Of a stretch of DNA of 64,000 bases, positions 41,690-50,639 are shown piece by piece. Each line of letters opens with the position of its first letter. Position 1 is the first letter of the stretch. A model generated the notes under the pieces. It saw nothing but the letters and a program-made list of their open reading frames with translations, made no database searches and was not told the DNA's origin. The position numbers and the translations under genes were made by a program. Source of the DNA: Planctomycetota bacterium (GTDB lineage: Bacteria > Planctomycetota > JAJSAM01); NCBI GenBank assembly GCA_024274785.1, contig JAJSAM010000039.1, positions 1 to 64,000 of the forward strand, in the 5' to 3' direction.

Positions 41690-43138
41690 ATGAACAGATA
41701 CAGACCGGGCCTGACAATCGGGAAGTGGGCCATCCTGCTGACGATCCTGCTGGCTCAACTCGCCTGCGGAAACGGGGATGATGGTTCGGGGGCGCTCCCG
41801 GTTCTCAGGCACCCGATCGCGAAAGCGGCGGACGGGGTCGTGAACCAGCTGAATGCCCGGTCGGATGAGGATTCCGCCCTGATCGAGACGTTTCGCCGCA
41901 CGGCCACGCCGACGCTCGCCTCCCACGAGGTTCGCCAGGCCTGTGGAGCCCTCGGTCGGGCGCTGGCCACCGCCGATCCGGAGACCGTCGCGGATTTCGT
42001 GCTCGAGACGCGCGAAAACCTCTACTCCGAGTTCTTCGCTCCCTTCACCAATGACGCTCTGGACACTCTCGCGAACAGCCTCCGGGTGCCCGCCGACATT
42101 CCCGAACTTGCCGTGCTCCGGATCGAGTACATCCTGAGGGAAGCGCAGGGGGCCTATTCGGGCACCCTCCTCGCCGCTACCGCGCAGGTCTCCTTTCTCG
42201 ACGCGATGGCTCCCCGGCCCATGCCGGTGGATTGGCTCCGTCCCGCCGAAGGTGCTCCGCCGGAGATCTACACCGGTGCGGCGGCGGCACTGCGAAGCCC
42301 GGGATGTGTGGAAGGTGGCGCTCGCCCGGACCTCGCCCTCGAGGTCTACCGCGAAGCACTCGCCAGGTGGCCCGCGGACCCGGTCTTCGTGAGTGGGATG
42401 ATCTCCCTGCTGCTCGAGAGCGAGGAGCGCGCGCCCGATCGCGTGATGCGGTACCTCGCCGAGGCATCGGAGCGGGATCCGGAGAATGCCGCGTGGCTCT
42501 ACCTGACGGCCGCGAGGCACTTTCGAGCGGGCCGGGACGCTCTGGCACTCGCCGCCCTCTCATCCGCCGCCCGGCGCCCGCACCTCTCGCTTTACGGTGT
42601 GGAGCGGGCGAAGCGGACCTCTTCGTACCTGATCGCCCTCGGCTACTCACCGATCCGGGCGCGGGTCGTCGCCGGCCGCCTGACCGGAAACGCCGCCGTC
42701 CTCGATCTCAAGCTCGCCGGCAACAAGGCGCTGCTGCGCTCCTACGAGTACGATGATCTCGAGTCCTGCCGCGTTCTGCTGGAGGTGCCGCTGGTCATCG
42801 ATCGCCAACTGGGCGACCGCCCGCGGCTGCTCATCACGGAGCAGGTCCTCCTGTCCCTGAAGAGTTCCGGGCTACCCCGGCTGGCCGACCTGGCAAACGG
42901 AGAGCGGAGCGGACCCTACGCCGACGCGGCCGAGGCGGCAAGGCGGAGGCTCGCCGCGATCGAGAGCGGGGAGCGGCTCTGCGGGGGGCTCGAAGCCTGG
43001 GGGAGGATGGTCTCGCTGATCGGCGACGAGGCGTTCGTGCGCTTCCTGGACGACGTCCTCAGTGGTGGAGAAGCCCGGTTTCTGGAGGCTTGCGCGGGGA
43101 AAAAACAGCTCGAGGACTGCCTGAAGCTATTGCCTTGA
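41690..43138 (+). CDS. Exported protein with helical repeats, possible lipoprotein
   Basis: A 482-residue exported protein. Residues 1-26 end in LLAQLAC followed by GNGDD, a signal peptide with an imperfect lipobox (Gln at -3), so lipidation is uncertain. The rest is helical with tetratricopeptide-like spacing (ALEVYREALARWPADPVFV, PENAAWLYLTAARHFRAGRD) in the middle and no known domain at the end. Function unknown. Its last 80 bp overlap the 3' end of the convergent sulfatase-like gene. Confidence 0.6.
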   Translation: MNRYRPGLTIGKWAILLTILLAQLACGNGDDGSGALPVLRHPIAKAADGVVNQLNARSDEDSALIETFRRTATPTLASHEVRQACGALGRALATADPETVADFVLETRENLYSEFFAPFTNDALDTLANSLRVPADIPELAVLRIEYILREAQGAYSGTLLAATAQVSFLDAMAPRPMPVDWLRPAEGAPPEIYTGAAAALRSPGCVEGGARPDLALEVYREALARWPADPVFVSGMISLLLESEERAPDRVMRYLAEASERDPENAAWLYLTAARHFRAGRDALALAALSSAARRPHLSLYGVERAKRTSSYLIALGYSPIRARVVAGRLTGNAAVLDLKLAGNKALLRSYEYDDLESCRVLLEVPLVIDRQLGDRPRLLITEQVLLSLKSSGLPRLADLANGERSGPYADAAEAARRRLAAIESGERLCGGLEAWGRMVSLIGDEAFVRFLDDVLSGGEARFLEACAGKKQLEDCLKLLP

Positions 43139-44399
43139 GGGGCTTTCTCTCCTCCGGATCCGTAAGGATGTCGAAGACCTCGACCTGCCCGTTCGAACGG
43201 TAGATCCAGTGCAGGCGGCCATCGAAGACCGCCCGGTAGTCGAACTCGCAGGGCTTCGGGTCGGAGGTTTCGGCCCGCTCACCGAGGATCCGCGAGATGA
43301 CCCGTGGTGAGGCGTCCATCGTTGCCCAGGCGCGCCGATCGGTGAGATCTCCGAGGAGGCTCTGACCGTCGAGATCCGCCGACCCGGAGATTCCACAGAC
43401 CTCGAGCACCGTGGGGTAGATGTCTTCCAGGCGGGCCACTTCGTCCGTGACTTCCCCGCCCCGCGTTCCGCCGGGAAGCCTGATCACCAGTGGGACGTGA
43501 CGGATGCTGCGGTGGAGGCAGAACATGTGCTCGACGAGGCCTCGCTCACCGAGATTCTCACCATGGTCCGAGGTGATGATGAGGAGCGTGTCCTCGAGCA
43601 GTTCGTTCCGCCGCAGTTCGGCGATGAAGTGGCCGATGGCGCGGTCCAGACCGGCAATCTCCGCGTCGTAGAGGTCCGACAGCGCCTCGATCTCCTCCTC
43701 CGTGAGTCTGGAGATCCCCAGATTGTGCTCGCCGAGGTCGTCGCTGGAAAGGGCCATGACCCGGCGGGCGATCGCGGGGTCGGCCAGGGGGTCCCGGAAT
43801 TGCTCCCTGAAGCTGTCCGGCGGGGCGTAGGGGCTGTGCGCCTCCATGTCGTTGATGAACAGGAAGAACTGCTCTCCCCGGTCGCGAGCACGAACGGCCC
43901 AGTCGAGCGCTTTCCGATGTGTGGCCTGCGCGGTGAGATAGCTCGGGTCCCCGTCCAGGTGCATCGGGAAGTAGCTCTCGAACCCCTGGACCAGGCCGAA
44001 CTCCGGGGCGACGATGGGGTTGGTCGTCAGGCAGGCGGTGCGATACCCCTCGTCCTTCAGGCGCTCCGCCAGCGTCGTCGCCCCCGGGTCCAGGTACGAA
44101 CGGTTGCTGCGCCGGAACCCATGGTTCTCCGGCAGGAATCCGGTGAAAATCGAGGCGTGGGCGGGACCTGCCCAACCGGACGGGCTCCAGGTATTCCGGA
44201 AGTTGATGCCTTCCCGGGCCAGGGCTTCGAGTGCAGGCGTGGTGGGGCGGCCATACCCGTTCACGGAGCACCGATCGGCGCGGGTGGTATCCATGACGAG
44301 CAGAATTACGTTCGGCCGCGGAGCCGGCTCATCAGAGCCGCACGCCCCGGGAAGGAACGCGGCCATCATCAGCACCGCAATGGAGTTCACCCAACCCAT
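43059..44399 (-). CDS. Sulfatase-superfamily lipoprotein lacking the formylglycine motif
   Basis: A 446-residue alkaline-phosphatase/sulfatase-fold protein behind a lipoprotein signal (FLPGAC, Cys20). Metal ligands: NVILLVMDTTRADRCSVNGY and ITSDHGENLGERGLVEH. At the place where sulfatases carry CxPxR or SxPxR it has SPSGWAGPAHASIFTG, so no formylglycine can form; such variants are usually phosphatases, phosphodiesterases or transferases. It may act on a phospho- or sulfo-glycan at the outer membrane. 3' overlap of 80 bp with the neighbouring gene. Confidence 0.82.
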   Translation of the reverse strand: MGWVNSIAVLMMAAFLPGACGSDEPAPRPNVILLVMDTTRADRCSVNGYGRPTTPALEALAREGINFRNTWSPSGWAGPAHASIFTGFLPENHGFRRSNRSYLDPGATTLAERLKDEGYRTACLTTNPIVAPEFGLVQGFESYFPMHLDGDPSYLTAQATHRKALDWAVRARDRGEQFFLFINDMEAHSPYAPPDSFREQFRDPLADPAIARRVMALSSDDLGEHNLGISRLTEEEIEALSDLYDAEIAGLDRAIGHFIAELRRNELLEDTLLIITSDHGENLGERGLVEHMFCLHRSIRHVPLVIRLPGGTRGGEVTDEVARLEDIYPTVLEVCGISGSADLDGQSLLGDLTDRRAWATMDASPRVISRILGERAETSDPKPCEFDYRAVFDGRLHWIYRSNGQVEVFDILTDPEERKPLKAIASGSPRAVFSPRKPPETGLLHH

Positions 44400-44538
44400 A
44401 TCTTAAGGACGATGCCGGGGCCGGCGATGTTCCGGTCGAAGCCGGAATTATCCTCGAATCAGGGTGCGGAGGGTCGGGCGTCGGCACGGCCCCGCATCCC
44501 CGCATCCCCGGTGGCGATCGCCCTCACCTCCACCCGGC

Positions 44539-44592
44539 GGCGCAGGCATACCGCTCTCGGTGCAACAGGCGCACACATTTCCAGACGGGCCC
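44539..44592 (-). repeat. Dispersed GC-rich repeat, copy D
   Basis: Begins at the base after the TAA stop of the ABC-transporter gene (minus strand): GGGCCCGTCTGGAAA, then ...TGCACCGAGAGCG, ending near GCCTGCGCC. It shares the terminal motif and the CACCGAGAGCG core with copies A and C but is more diverged. Confidence 0.65.
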
Positions 44593-46389
44593 TTAGAGCG
44601 CCTGCAACTCGTAGAGGCGGTGGTAGATTCCGTCCTTCCGGATCAGCTCCCGGTGGGTGCCGCTCTCGCGGATCCGGCCGTGGTGCATCACCAGGATTCG
44701 GTCGCAGCTTCGGATGGTGGAGAGGCGGTGGGCGATGATCAGGGAGGTGCGCCCCTTCATCAGCCGGGTGAGCGCCCCCTGGATCAGAACCTCGGTCTCG
44801 GTGTCGATGCTCGATGTCGCCTCGTCGAGGATCAGGACGCGCGGGTCGAACGCCAGGGCCCGGGCGAAGGCGAGGAGCTGCTTCTGGCCGACTGAGAGCG
44901 TGGCGCCGCGCTCCAGGACCGGCGCACGGTAGCCGCCATCGAGTTTCTCGATGAAGCGGCTCGCGTTGACCGCCCGCGCCGCCTCGATCGCCCGCTCCTC
45001 CGGGATCTCGCTCTTGCCGAGCCGGATGTTCTCGAGAACGTCGCCGGCGAAGAGGAAGACGTCCTGCAGGACCACCGAGATCGTGCGGCGCAGTTCGTAC
45101 TTGTCGTACTCCAGTATGTCCTTTCCGTCGAGCAGGATACGTCCGCGCTGCACGTCGTAGAGACGGGAGATCAGCGAGATGATCGAGGTCTTGCCGGCGC
45201 CGGTGGCTCCGACCAGGGCGATGGATGAACCCGCCTCGGCCTTGAACGAGACATCCTCGAGCACCCAGTTCTCACCACGGTAGGCGAACCAGACGTGCTC
45301 GAACTCGATCTCTCCCCGAAAGCCCTCGGTGGTGAGCGGCAGCGGCCGGGCGGGGTTCGCCACCAGTTCATCGCGGTCGAGGATCTTGAAGAGCCGCTCC
45401 GAAGAGGCCATCGCCGACTGCATCACGTTGTACTGTTCGGAGAGGTTGCGGATCGGTTCGAAGATGAGCGAGATCATGAACCAGAACTGCATGAACTCGC
45501 CGACGGTCAGCTCCGCGTTCACCACGTACCGGGCGCCCACATAGATCAGCAGGGCCTGCGCCAGGGCGAAGAACAGCTCCACCGCGGGGAAGAACCAGGC
45601 GAAGTGCAGGATGGTCCCGGCGTGGGCTCGATAGAGGTCGTCGGAGAGCCCCTCGAGCTCCGCCGCGGCCCGCTTCTCCCTGGAGAAGATCTGGATGACG
45701 CGCATCCCGGTGATCGATTCCTGCACGGTGGCGTTCACCCGGGCCACTTCCCGCCGGACGTTGCGGTAGCCCTGCCGCGCCTTGTTGCGGAACCTGAGCG
45801 AGACCGCGAACATCAAGGGCAGCAGGGCGGACATCCAGAGCGCCAGGCCCCAGTTGATGAAGAGCAGCACGGCGACGATGGCGACGATCTTCACCAGGTC
45901 GCCGAAGATCGAGACGATCCCCATGGAGAGCGCCTGGTAGAGCGCCTCCACGTCGGAGACCACGCGGGTCACCAGGCGGCCGACGGGGTTTCGGTCGAAG
46001 AAGCGGAGCGAGAGCCTCTGGACCTTCGTGAACACCTCCCGGCGGATATCGACCATCACCCGCTGGCCGAGGTACTCCACGGTCCACATGTGGGCGCCGC
46101 GGGTGACGAAACCGATCAGCACCACTCCGCCGAAGATGAGCGTGAGGTTCGTCAGTTCCGACAGGAAACCGTCTCGTCCGATCTCCGATTTCAGGTACGC
46201 GGCGATGGGACCGTCCACCGCGAGCTTGATGAGCTCGAACGGCACCAGGTCGAGGAACGAGATGACCAGCAGGAAGATCGAGGCGAGCCCGACCAGGCCC
46301 CGGTAGGGACGCACGTAGCGCAAGAGGCGCCTGATCAGCGTCGCGTCGTATGCCTTGCCGAGGGTTTCGTCTTCCGGCCAGTCCGTCAC
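44593..46389 (-). CDS. ABC exporter, consensus-site half (MsbA/LmrD-like)
   Basis: A 598-residue half-transporter: six membrane spans (about 35-310) then a nucleotide-binding domain with Walker A GATGAGKTS, signature LSVGQKQLLAFARAL and Walker B with catalytic glutamate (LILDEATSSIDTE). It forms a heterodimer with the product of the upstream gene (4-bp overlap) and carries the catalytically competent site. Substrate could be lipid, drug or peptide. It ends at a copy of the dispersed repeat. Confidence 0.9.
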   Translation of the reverse strand: MTDWPEDETLGKAYDATLIRRLLRYVRPYRGLVGLASIFLLVISFLDLVPFELIKLAVDGPIAAYLKSEIGRDGFLSELTNLTLIFGGVVLIGFVTRGAHMWTVEYLGQRVMVDIRREVFTKVQRLSLRFFDRNPVGRLVTRVVSDVEALYQALSMGIVSIFGDLVKIVAIVAVLLFINWGLALWMSALLPLMFAVSLRFRNKARQGYRNVRREVARVNATVQESITGMRVIQIFSREKRAAAELEGLSDDLYRAHAGTILHFAWFFPAVELFFALAQALLIYVGARYVVNAELTVGEFMQFWFMISLIFEPIRNLSEQYNVMQSAMASSERLFKILDRDELVANPARPLPLTTEGFRGEIEFEHVWFAYRGENWVLEDVSFKAEAGSSIALVGATGAGKTSIISLISRLYDVQRGRILLDGKDILEYDKYELRRTISVVLQDVFLFAGDVLENIRLGKSEIPEERAIEAARAVNASRFIEKLDGGYRAPVLERGATLSVGQKQLLAFARALAFDPRVLILDEATSSIDTETEVLIQGALTRLMKGRTSLIIAHRLSTIRSCDRILVMHHGRIRESGTHRELIRKDGIYHRLYELQAL

Positions 46390-48131
46390 TTCAGTGACTC
46401 CAACTCGTCTTCCAGTCGCTGTAGCCGTTCCATTTCCGCGTAGTTTCCACCGAGGCCCAGCAATTCCGCGTGGGAGCCCGCCTCCACGATCCTCCCTTCC
46501 TCGAGCACGATGATGCGATCCGCGTTCTGCACGGTGGAGACCCGGTGGCTGATGAGGATGGTGGTCCGCTCTCTCATCACCTCCCGCAGCTCCCGCAGGA
46601 TCTCCTCTTCCGTGCCGGTGTCCACCGAGGAGAACGAGTCGTCGAGGATGAGAATCGGCGGATTGCGGATGATCGCCCGCGCCAGCGCCGCCCGCTGCTT
46701 CTGGCCTCCCGAGAGATTGACGCCGCGCTCGCCGAGCATGGTGTCGAAGCCCTTCGGAAGATCTTCGAGGTCGGCCGAGAGGCGGCTTCGCGCCGCGGCG
46801 GCGACCACCTCCTCTTCCGTGGCGTGGTCGAGACCGAACGTGATGTTGGCGCGGAGTGTGTTCGAGAAGAGAACGGTCTCCTGCGGCACGTACCCGATGG
46901 CGCCGCGCAGATGGCGAAGGGCGTAGCGGTTCAAGTCCACACCGTCGATGAAGACCGCCCCGGAAGGTACCGGGTACATGTGGAGGAGCAATTCCACGAG
47001 CGTCGACTTGCCGGAACCGGTGTGGCCCACGATGGCCAGGGAAGTGCCGGCGGGCACCTTGACGCTGATGTTCTCGAGCACCGGGGATCCGTTGTAGGCG
47101 AAGGTCAGGTCGCGGAACTCGATTTCTCCCCGGATCGGGCCCTCTTCGATGGGATCATCGGGGTCGCGCACGTCCGGCCCGACGGCGAGGATTTCGTCGA
47201 TCAGGGCCATGGCCGCCGCACCGCGCTGGAAGAGGGCGATGACCCAGCCCACGGCGATCATGGGCCAGATCAGCATCCGCTGGTAGGCGAAGAATGCCAG
47301 GAGATCTCCGATCGTCAGCTCAGCTTCGCCCACATACCGCCCGCCCACCAGGAGCAGGACCAGGGAGCCGATGCCCTCGAGCGCCTGGAGGCTCGGTCGC
47401 AGCACCGCCCGCAGGCGCGCCATGCCCATCGAGGCATCGAGGTAGCCCCCGGCGACCTTACCGAACTCCTCGATTTCGTTTTCCTCCCGGGCGAAGACCT
47501 TGACCACCCGCGCCCCCGCGAAGGACTCCTGCGCCCGGGTCGAGAGATCGGCCGCGGCCTCCTGGACCCGCTTGCTGTGCACGTGCATCCGGGGGGCGAG
47601 CAGCTTCGTGAGCACCGCGATGCCGAGGAGCGGAATCAGGCTGAAGAGCGTGAGGGGGGCGCTCATGCCGAGCATCAGCACGAGCGCGATCGGGACCATG
47701 AAGATCGTGTTGCTGATATACATGACCCCCGGGCCGAGGGCCTGTCGCACCTGCTCCACGTCCGAGGAGGCCCGGCTCATCAGGTCGCCGGTGGCGCGGT
47801 GGTGGAAGAACGACGACGTCAACGTCAGGAGGTGACTGTAGATCCTGTTCCGGAGGTCCCGTTCCAGCTTCCGGGAGGTGGTGATCAAGAACCACCGCAT
47901 CCCGAAGTGAAACATGGCCAGGAACACGGAGAGGACGATGATGGCCAGCGCCGCCTCGCCCATGACCGAGAGGTCGAGGTTCTCTCCCCGGTCGATCTCA
48001 TTCACCGCCCGGCGCAGGATCTGGGGGAGATACAGCGCGATTCCGCGGCTGCCCATCAGGCACAGGAAGCCGAAGATGATCGTCCGCTTGTAGCGCGGCA
48101 CGAACGCCAGAATGGTGCGGAAGCGCTTCAT
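46386..48131 (-). CDS. ABC exporter, degenerate-site half (TM287/LmrC-like)
   Basis: A 581-residue half-transporter with six spans and an ATPase domain: Walker A GHTGSGKSTLVE, signature LSGGQKQRAALARAI, Walker B LILDDSFSSVDT, in which Asp replaces the catalytic Glu. That substitution is the hallmark of the non-hydrolysing site in heterodimeric exporters such as TM287/288 and LmrCD. Start overlaps the radical SAM stop (4 bp) and its stop overlaps the partner gene, giving a coupled three-gene unit. Confidence 0.9.
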   Translation of the reverse strand: MKRFRTILAFVPRYKRTIIFGFLCLMGSRGIALYLPQILRRAVNEIDRGENLDLSVMGEAALAIIVLSVFLAMFHFGMRWFLITTSRKLERDLRNRIYSHLLTLTSSFFHHRATGDLMSRASSDVEQVRQALGPGVMYISNTIFMVPIALVLMLGMSAPLTLFSLIPLLGIAVLTKLLAPRMHVHSKRVQEAAADLSTRAQESFAGARVVKVFAREENEIEEFGKVAGGYLDASMGMARLRAVLRPSLQALEGIGSLVLLLVGGRYVGEAELTIGDLLAFFAYQRMLIWPMIAVGWVIALFQRGAAAMALIDEILAVGPDVRDPDDPIEEGPIRGEIEFRDLTFAYNGSPVLENISVKVPAGTSLAIVGHTGSGKSTLVELLLHMYPVPSGAVFIDGVDLNRYALRHLRGAIGYVPQETVLFSNTLRANITFGLDHATEEEVVAAAARSRLSADLEDLPKGFDTMLGERGVNLSGGQKQRAALARAIIRNPPILILDDSFSSVDTGTEEEILRELREVMRERTTILISHRVSTVQNADRIIVLEEGRIVEAGSHAELLGLGGNYAEMERLQRLEDELESLK

Positions 48132-50014
48132 TCCTGTCGGTCGGCCTCGCGTTCGCTACGGACCGATCGATAGGTCTTCAGGGCCGGCGCGCATTCCCTC
48201 ACGTCGACGCCGCAGTGGTTGCAGCGTCCGTCCATGCAGTTCCGGGTGCGCTCCTCCCGACCGGCTCGTTCCCACTCCTCGCCGAGGTACGCCCGCGAGA
48301 CCGGCGCGCCGAGGTGGTCCCAGGGCAGGACCTCCTGCTCGTCGCGCGGCCGGTGCAGCAGGAACTCCGGATCAATCCCCTCCGCCGCCAGCGCGGCATC
48401 CCAGCGTTCGCGCTTGAAGTGTTCGTCCCAGGCGTCGAATCGCGATCCGTTCCGGAACAGGTGCAGCAGCACGCGGCCCACGTGACGGTCGCCTCGCGCC
48501 AGGAGCGCCTCCATCAGCGACGGTCCGGTCTGGTGGATCTTGAGCTTGACTGCCCGGTATGGCGGAACCAGTTCGAGCAGGCGCTCCCGTTTTCGCTGGA
48601 ATTCCGATTCCCGGCCCATCGGCTCCCACTGGAAGGGGGTGTGGGGCTTCGGGACGAAATTCGACACGGCGGCGGTCACCTTCCCCGCATAGCCGAGTGA
48701 CTGCCCGCCCAGGTTGGACACCCTCCCGGCGAGTTCGATGATCCCGTCCACATCCACGTCGGTTTCGGTCGGCAACCCGATCATGAAGTAGAGCTTCACC
48801 GCCCTCCATCCGAGACCGTAGATCTCCGCGACGGCGCGGAAGAGATCTTCGTTCCGGATGTTCTTGTCGATGACCGCGCGCAACCGGTCCGTGGCGACCT
48901 CGGGGGCGAGGGTCAGGCTCGTCTTGCGAACATTGCCGACCATGGAGGGGATGCTCGAGAGAGACCCGGTGATTCGCAGCGACGGCACGGAGAGGCCGAC
49001 CCGGAGATCTCGGAACTCCTCGTCCAGCGCGGCCATCAACTCCGGCAGTCGTGGGTAATCAGCGGTGGAGAGGGAGAGCAGGGCGATCTCGGAGAACCCG
49101 GTGGCCCGGTAGCTCGCTCTCGCCAACTCGACGATCTTCTCGACGGATCGGAGCCGGGTGGGGCGTTTCAGCATTCCCGCCTGACAGAATCGGCAACCCT
49201 GGGTGCAGCCGCGCATGATTTCGATGGCGATGCGGTCCTGCGTCACCTGGACGAAGGGGATCGGCGTTTGGGCGGGGAAACAGGCCGTCTCGAAATCGGA
49301 GACGTGGGCCGGGGCGACGCGTTCCGGGATGCCGTCGACCGTCGGCACGATCTCGGCGATGCGGCCGTCCGGGTGATAGCGGACCTGGTAGAGGTGGGGG
49401 GCATAGACCCCGGGCACCCGGCGTGCCAGTTCGATGGTCGTCTCCCGCCGCGACAGCCCGCCTGACTTCGCCTCGATGACGATCCGCGAGATTTCGACGA
49501 CCGCCTCCTCTGCGTCACCGAGAAGAAAGAGGTCGAAGAAGTCGGCCAGAGGCTCGGGGTGGAAGGCATTGACACCGCCGCCCATCACGAGCGGGTGGCC
49601 GGCGTCGCGATCGGCGGCGAGCAGCGGGATGCGGGCCAGATCGAGCATGGCCAGCACATTTGTCCAGGAGAGCTCGTATTGCAGGGAGAAGCCGACGATA
49701 TCGGCGTCGCCGACCGGCCGGTGCGTCTCCAGGGTCAGGAGCGGAAGGCCCACCCGTCGCATCTCCGCTTCCATGTCCATCCATGGGGCGAAGGCGCGTT
49801 CCGCGGCGACTCCCGGGCTTCCGTTCAGGATGCCGTAGAGGATCTTCATCCCGAGGTGGCTCATTCCGAGAGCGTAGGTGTCCGGGAACAGCAGCGCCCA
49901 GCGCAGATCCACTTCGTCGTCCGGTTTCACCTGGATGCCGACCTCGCCACCCAGGTACTGGGCGGGGGTGTCGACGTTCAGGAGGATGTCGCGCAGCTGT
50001 TTCCCGGTGTTCAT
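48128..50014 (-). CDS. B12-binding-type radical SAM protein (TIGR03960-like)
   Basis: A 628-residue radical SAM protein with cluster motif MRGCTQGCRFCQAG followed by KRPTRLRSVEKIVELA and the SLSTADYPRLPELM segment, all typical of the TIGR03960 family. The N-terminal ~190 residues resemble a B12-binding fold. The C-terminus carries CMDGRCNHCGVDVREC, an additional Cys cluster. Function unknown in the family, which often neighbours a DUF2344 protein and rng; neither is present. It is instead coupled to an ABC exporter. The start is the ATG at 50014. Confidence 0.85.
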   Translation of the reverse strand: MNTGKQLRDILLNVDTPAQYLGGEVGIQVKPDDEVDLRWALLFPDTYALGMSHLGMKILYGILNGSPGVAAERAFAPWMDMEAEMRRVGLPLLTLETHRPVGDADIVGFSLQYELSWTNVLAMLDLARIPLLAADRDAGHPLVMGGGVNAFHPEPLADFFDLFLLGDAEEAVVEISRIVIEAKSGGLSRRETTIELARRVPGVYAPHLYQVRYHPDGRIAEIVPTVDGIPERVAPAHVSDFETACFPAQTPIPFVQVTQDRIAIEIMRGCTQGCRFCQAGMLKRPTRLRSVEKIVELARASYRATGFSEIALLSLSTADYPRLPELMAALDEEFRDLRVGLSVPSLRITGSLSSIPSMVGNVRKTSLTLAPEVATDRLRAVIDKNIRNEDLFRAVAEIYGLGWRAVKLYFMIGLPTETDVDVDGIIELAGRVSNLGGQSLGYAGKVTAAVSNFVPKPHTPFQWEPMGRESEFQRKRERLLELVPPYRAVKLKIHQTGPSLMEALLARGDRHVGRVLLHLFRNGSRFDAWDEHFKRERWDAALAAEGIDPEFLLHRPRDEQEVLPWDHLGAPVSRAYLGEEWERAGREERTRNCMDGRCNHCGVDVRECAPALKTYRSVRSEREADRQE

Positions 50015-50395
50015 GGTGCCTCGGGTGGTTCGCCTCGATCTTACGCGGTCGCGCCGGGAAGCCCGACGAACTCGGTCCCCGGAATCAAGGTGTGCGATTG
50101 CGCACGGTCATCCTGTTGCACATCCGCTCCCCTTCCGTGCCCTCCGGATCGATGCAATCGGGAATCCGACATGCGGAAAGTCATTTCAGCATAGGACTTA
50201 CAGGATCTCCCCGACTTGGTTGCCTCCCTTGGCATCGCAGTTGCGATTTCGGAGGTCGTTCTATGATAGCAGCCTTCCGGTTTCGGCCGGGAGGAGAAGA
50301 AAGGGAGCCTGGAATTGGTGTGACGCCGTTGCGTGACACCCTTGTTTCCAAAGTTAAAAGCCCCAATTTTTACCCGACTTTCCAGGTGCCCGATC

Positions 50396-50420
50396 AAGGG
50401 GCCCTCTTCGGAGGGCCCTT
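50396..50420. terminator. Strong stem-loop with UUCG tetraloop
   Basis: GGGCCCTC-TTCG-GAGGGCCC, 8-bp stem (50399-50406 with 50411-50418) closed by C(UUCG)G, with A-A/T-T pairs extending it past a bulged G. Palindromic, so it could work in both directions. No long T-run follows on either strand. Confidence 0.55.
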
Positions 50421-50543
50421 TCGATTCGTATCCGTTTTCCGGATGGTGCGGTCTTGTCCACGTGGGCGATCGCAAAAAGAAGCCCGACCCTCCGAAGGAC
50501 AATGCGCACTCCTCGGGAGGGCCGGGGCTGCCGGCGTGCCCGG

Positions 50544-50610
50544 GGCCCATCTGGAAACCAGTGAGGTTGCGCCCTCCCCGCGCCTTGCCGGATCGGGCGC
50601 AGCGGCGCTC
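50544..50610 (+). repeat. Dispersed GC-rich repeat, copy B
   Basis: Begins GGGCCCATCTGGAAACC and continues GAGGTTGCGCCCTCC...GGGCGCAGCGGCGCTC. About 50 of 57 positions match the left part of copy A. It lies 30 bp beyond the stop of the SUMF1-domain gene. Confidence 0.75.
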
Positions 50611-50639
50611 GAATCCCGAAGCTATTCCTGCACTGGCCC

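Larger units (their letters stand above)
50015..50639. other. Intergenic region with hairpin and repeat
   Basis: 625 bases without a convincing gene. It contains a strong stem-loop (50396-50420) and dispersed-repeat copy B (50544-50610), and just upstream of the stem-loop a small inverted repeat GGTGT...ACACC (near 50317-50340). A structured RNA is possible here but no known riboswitch is recognised. Confidence 0.4.
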
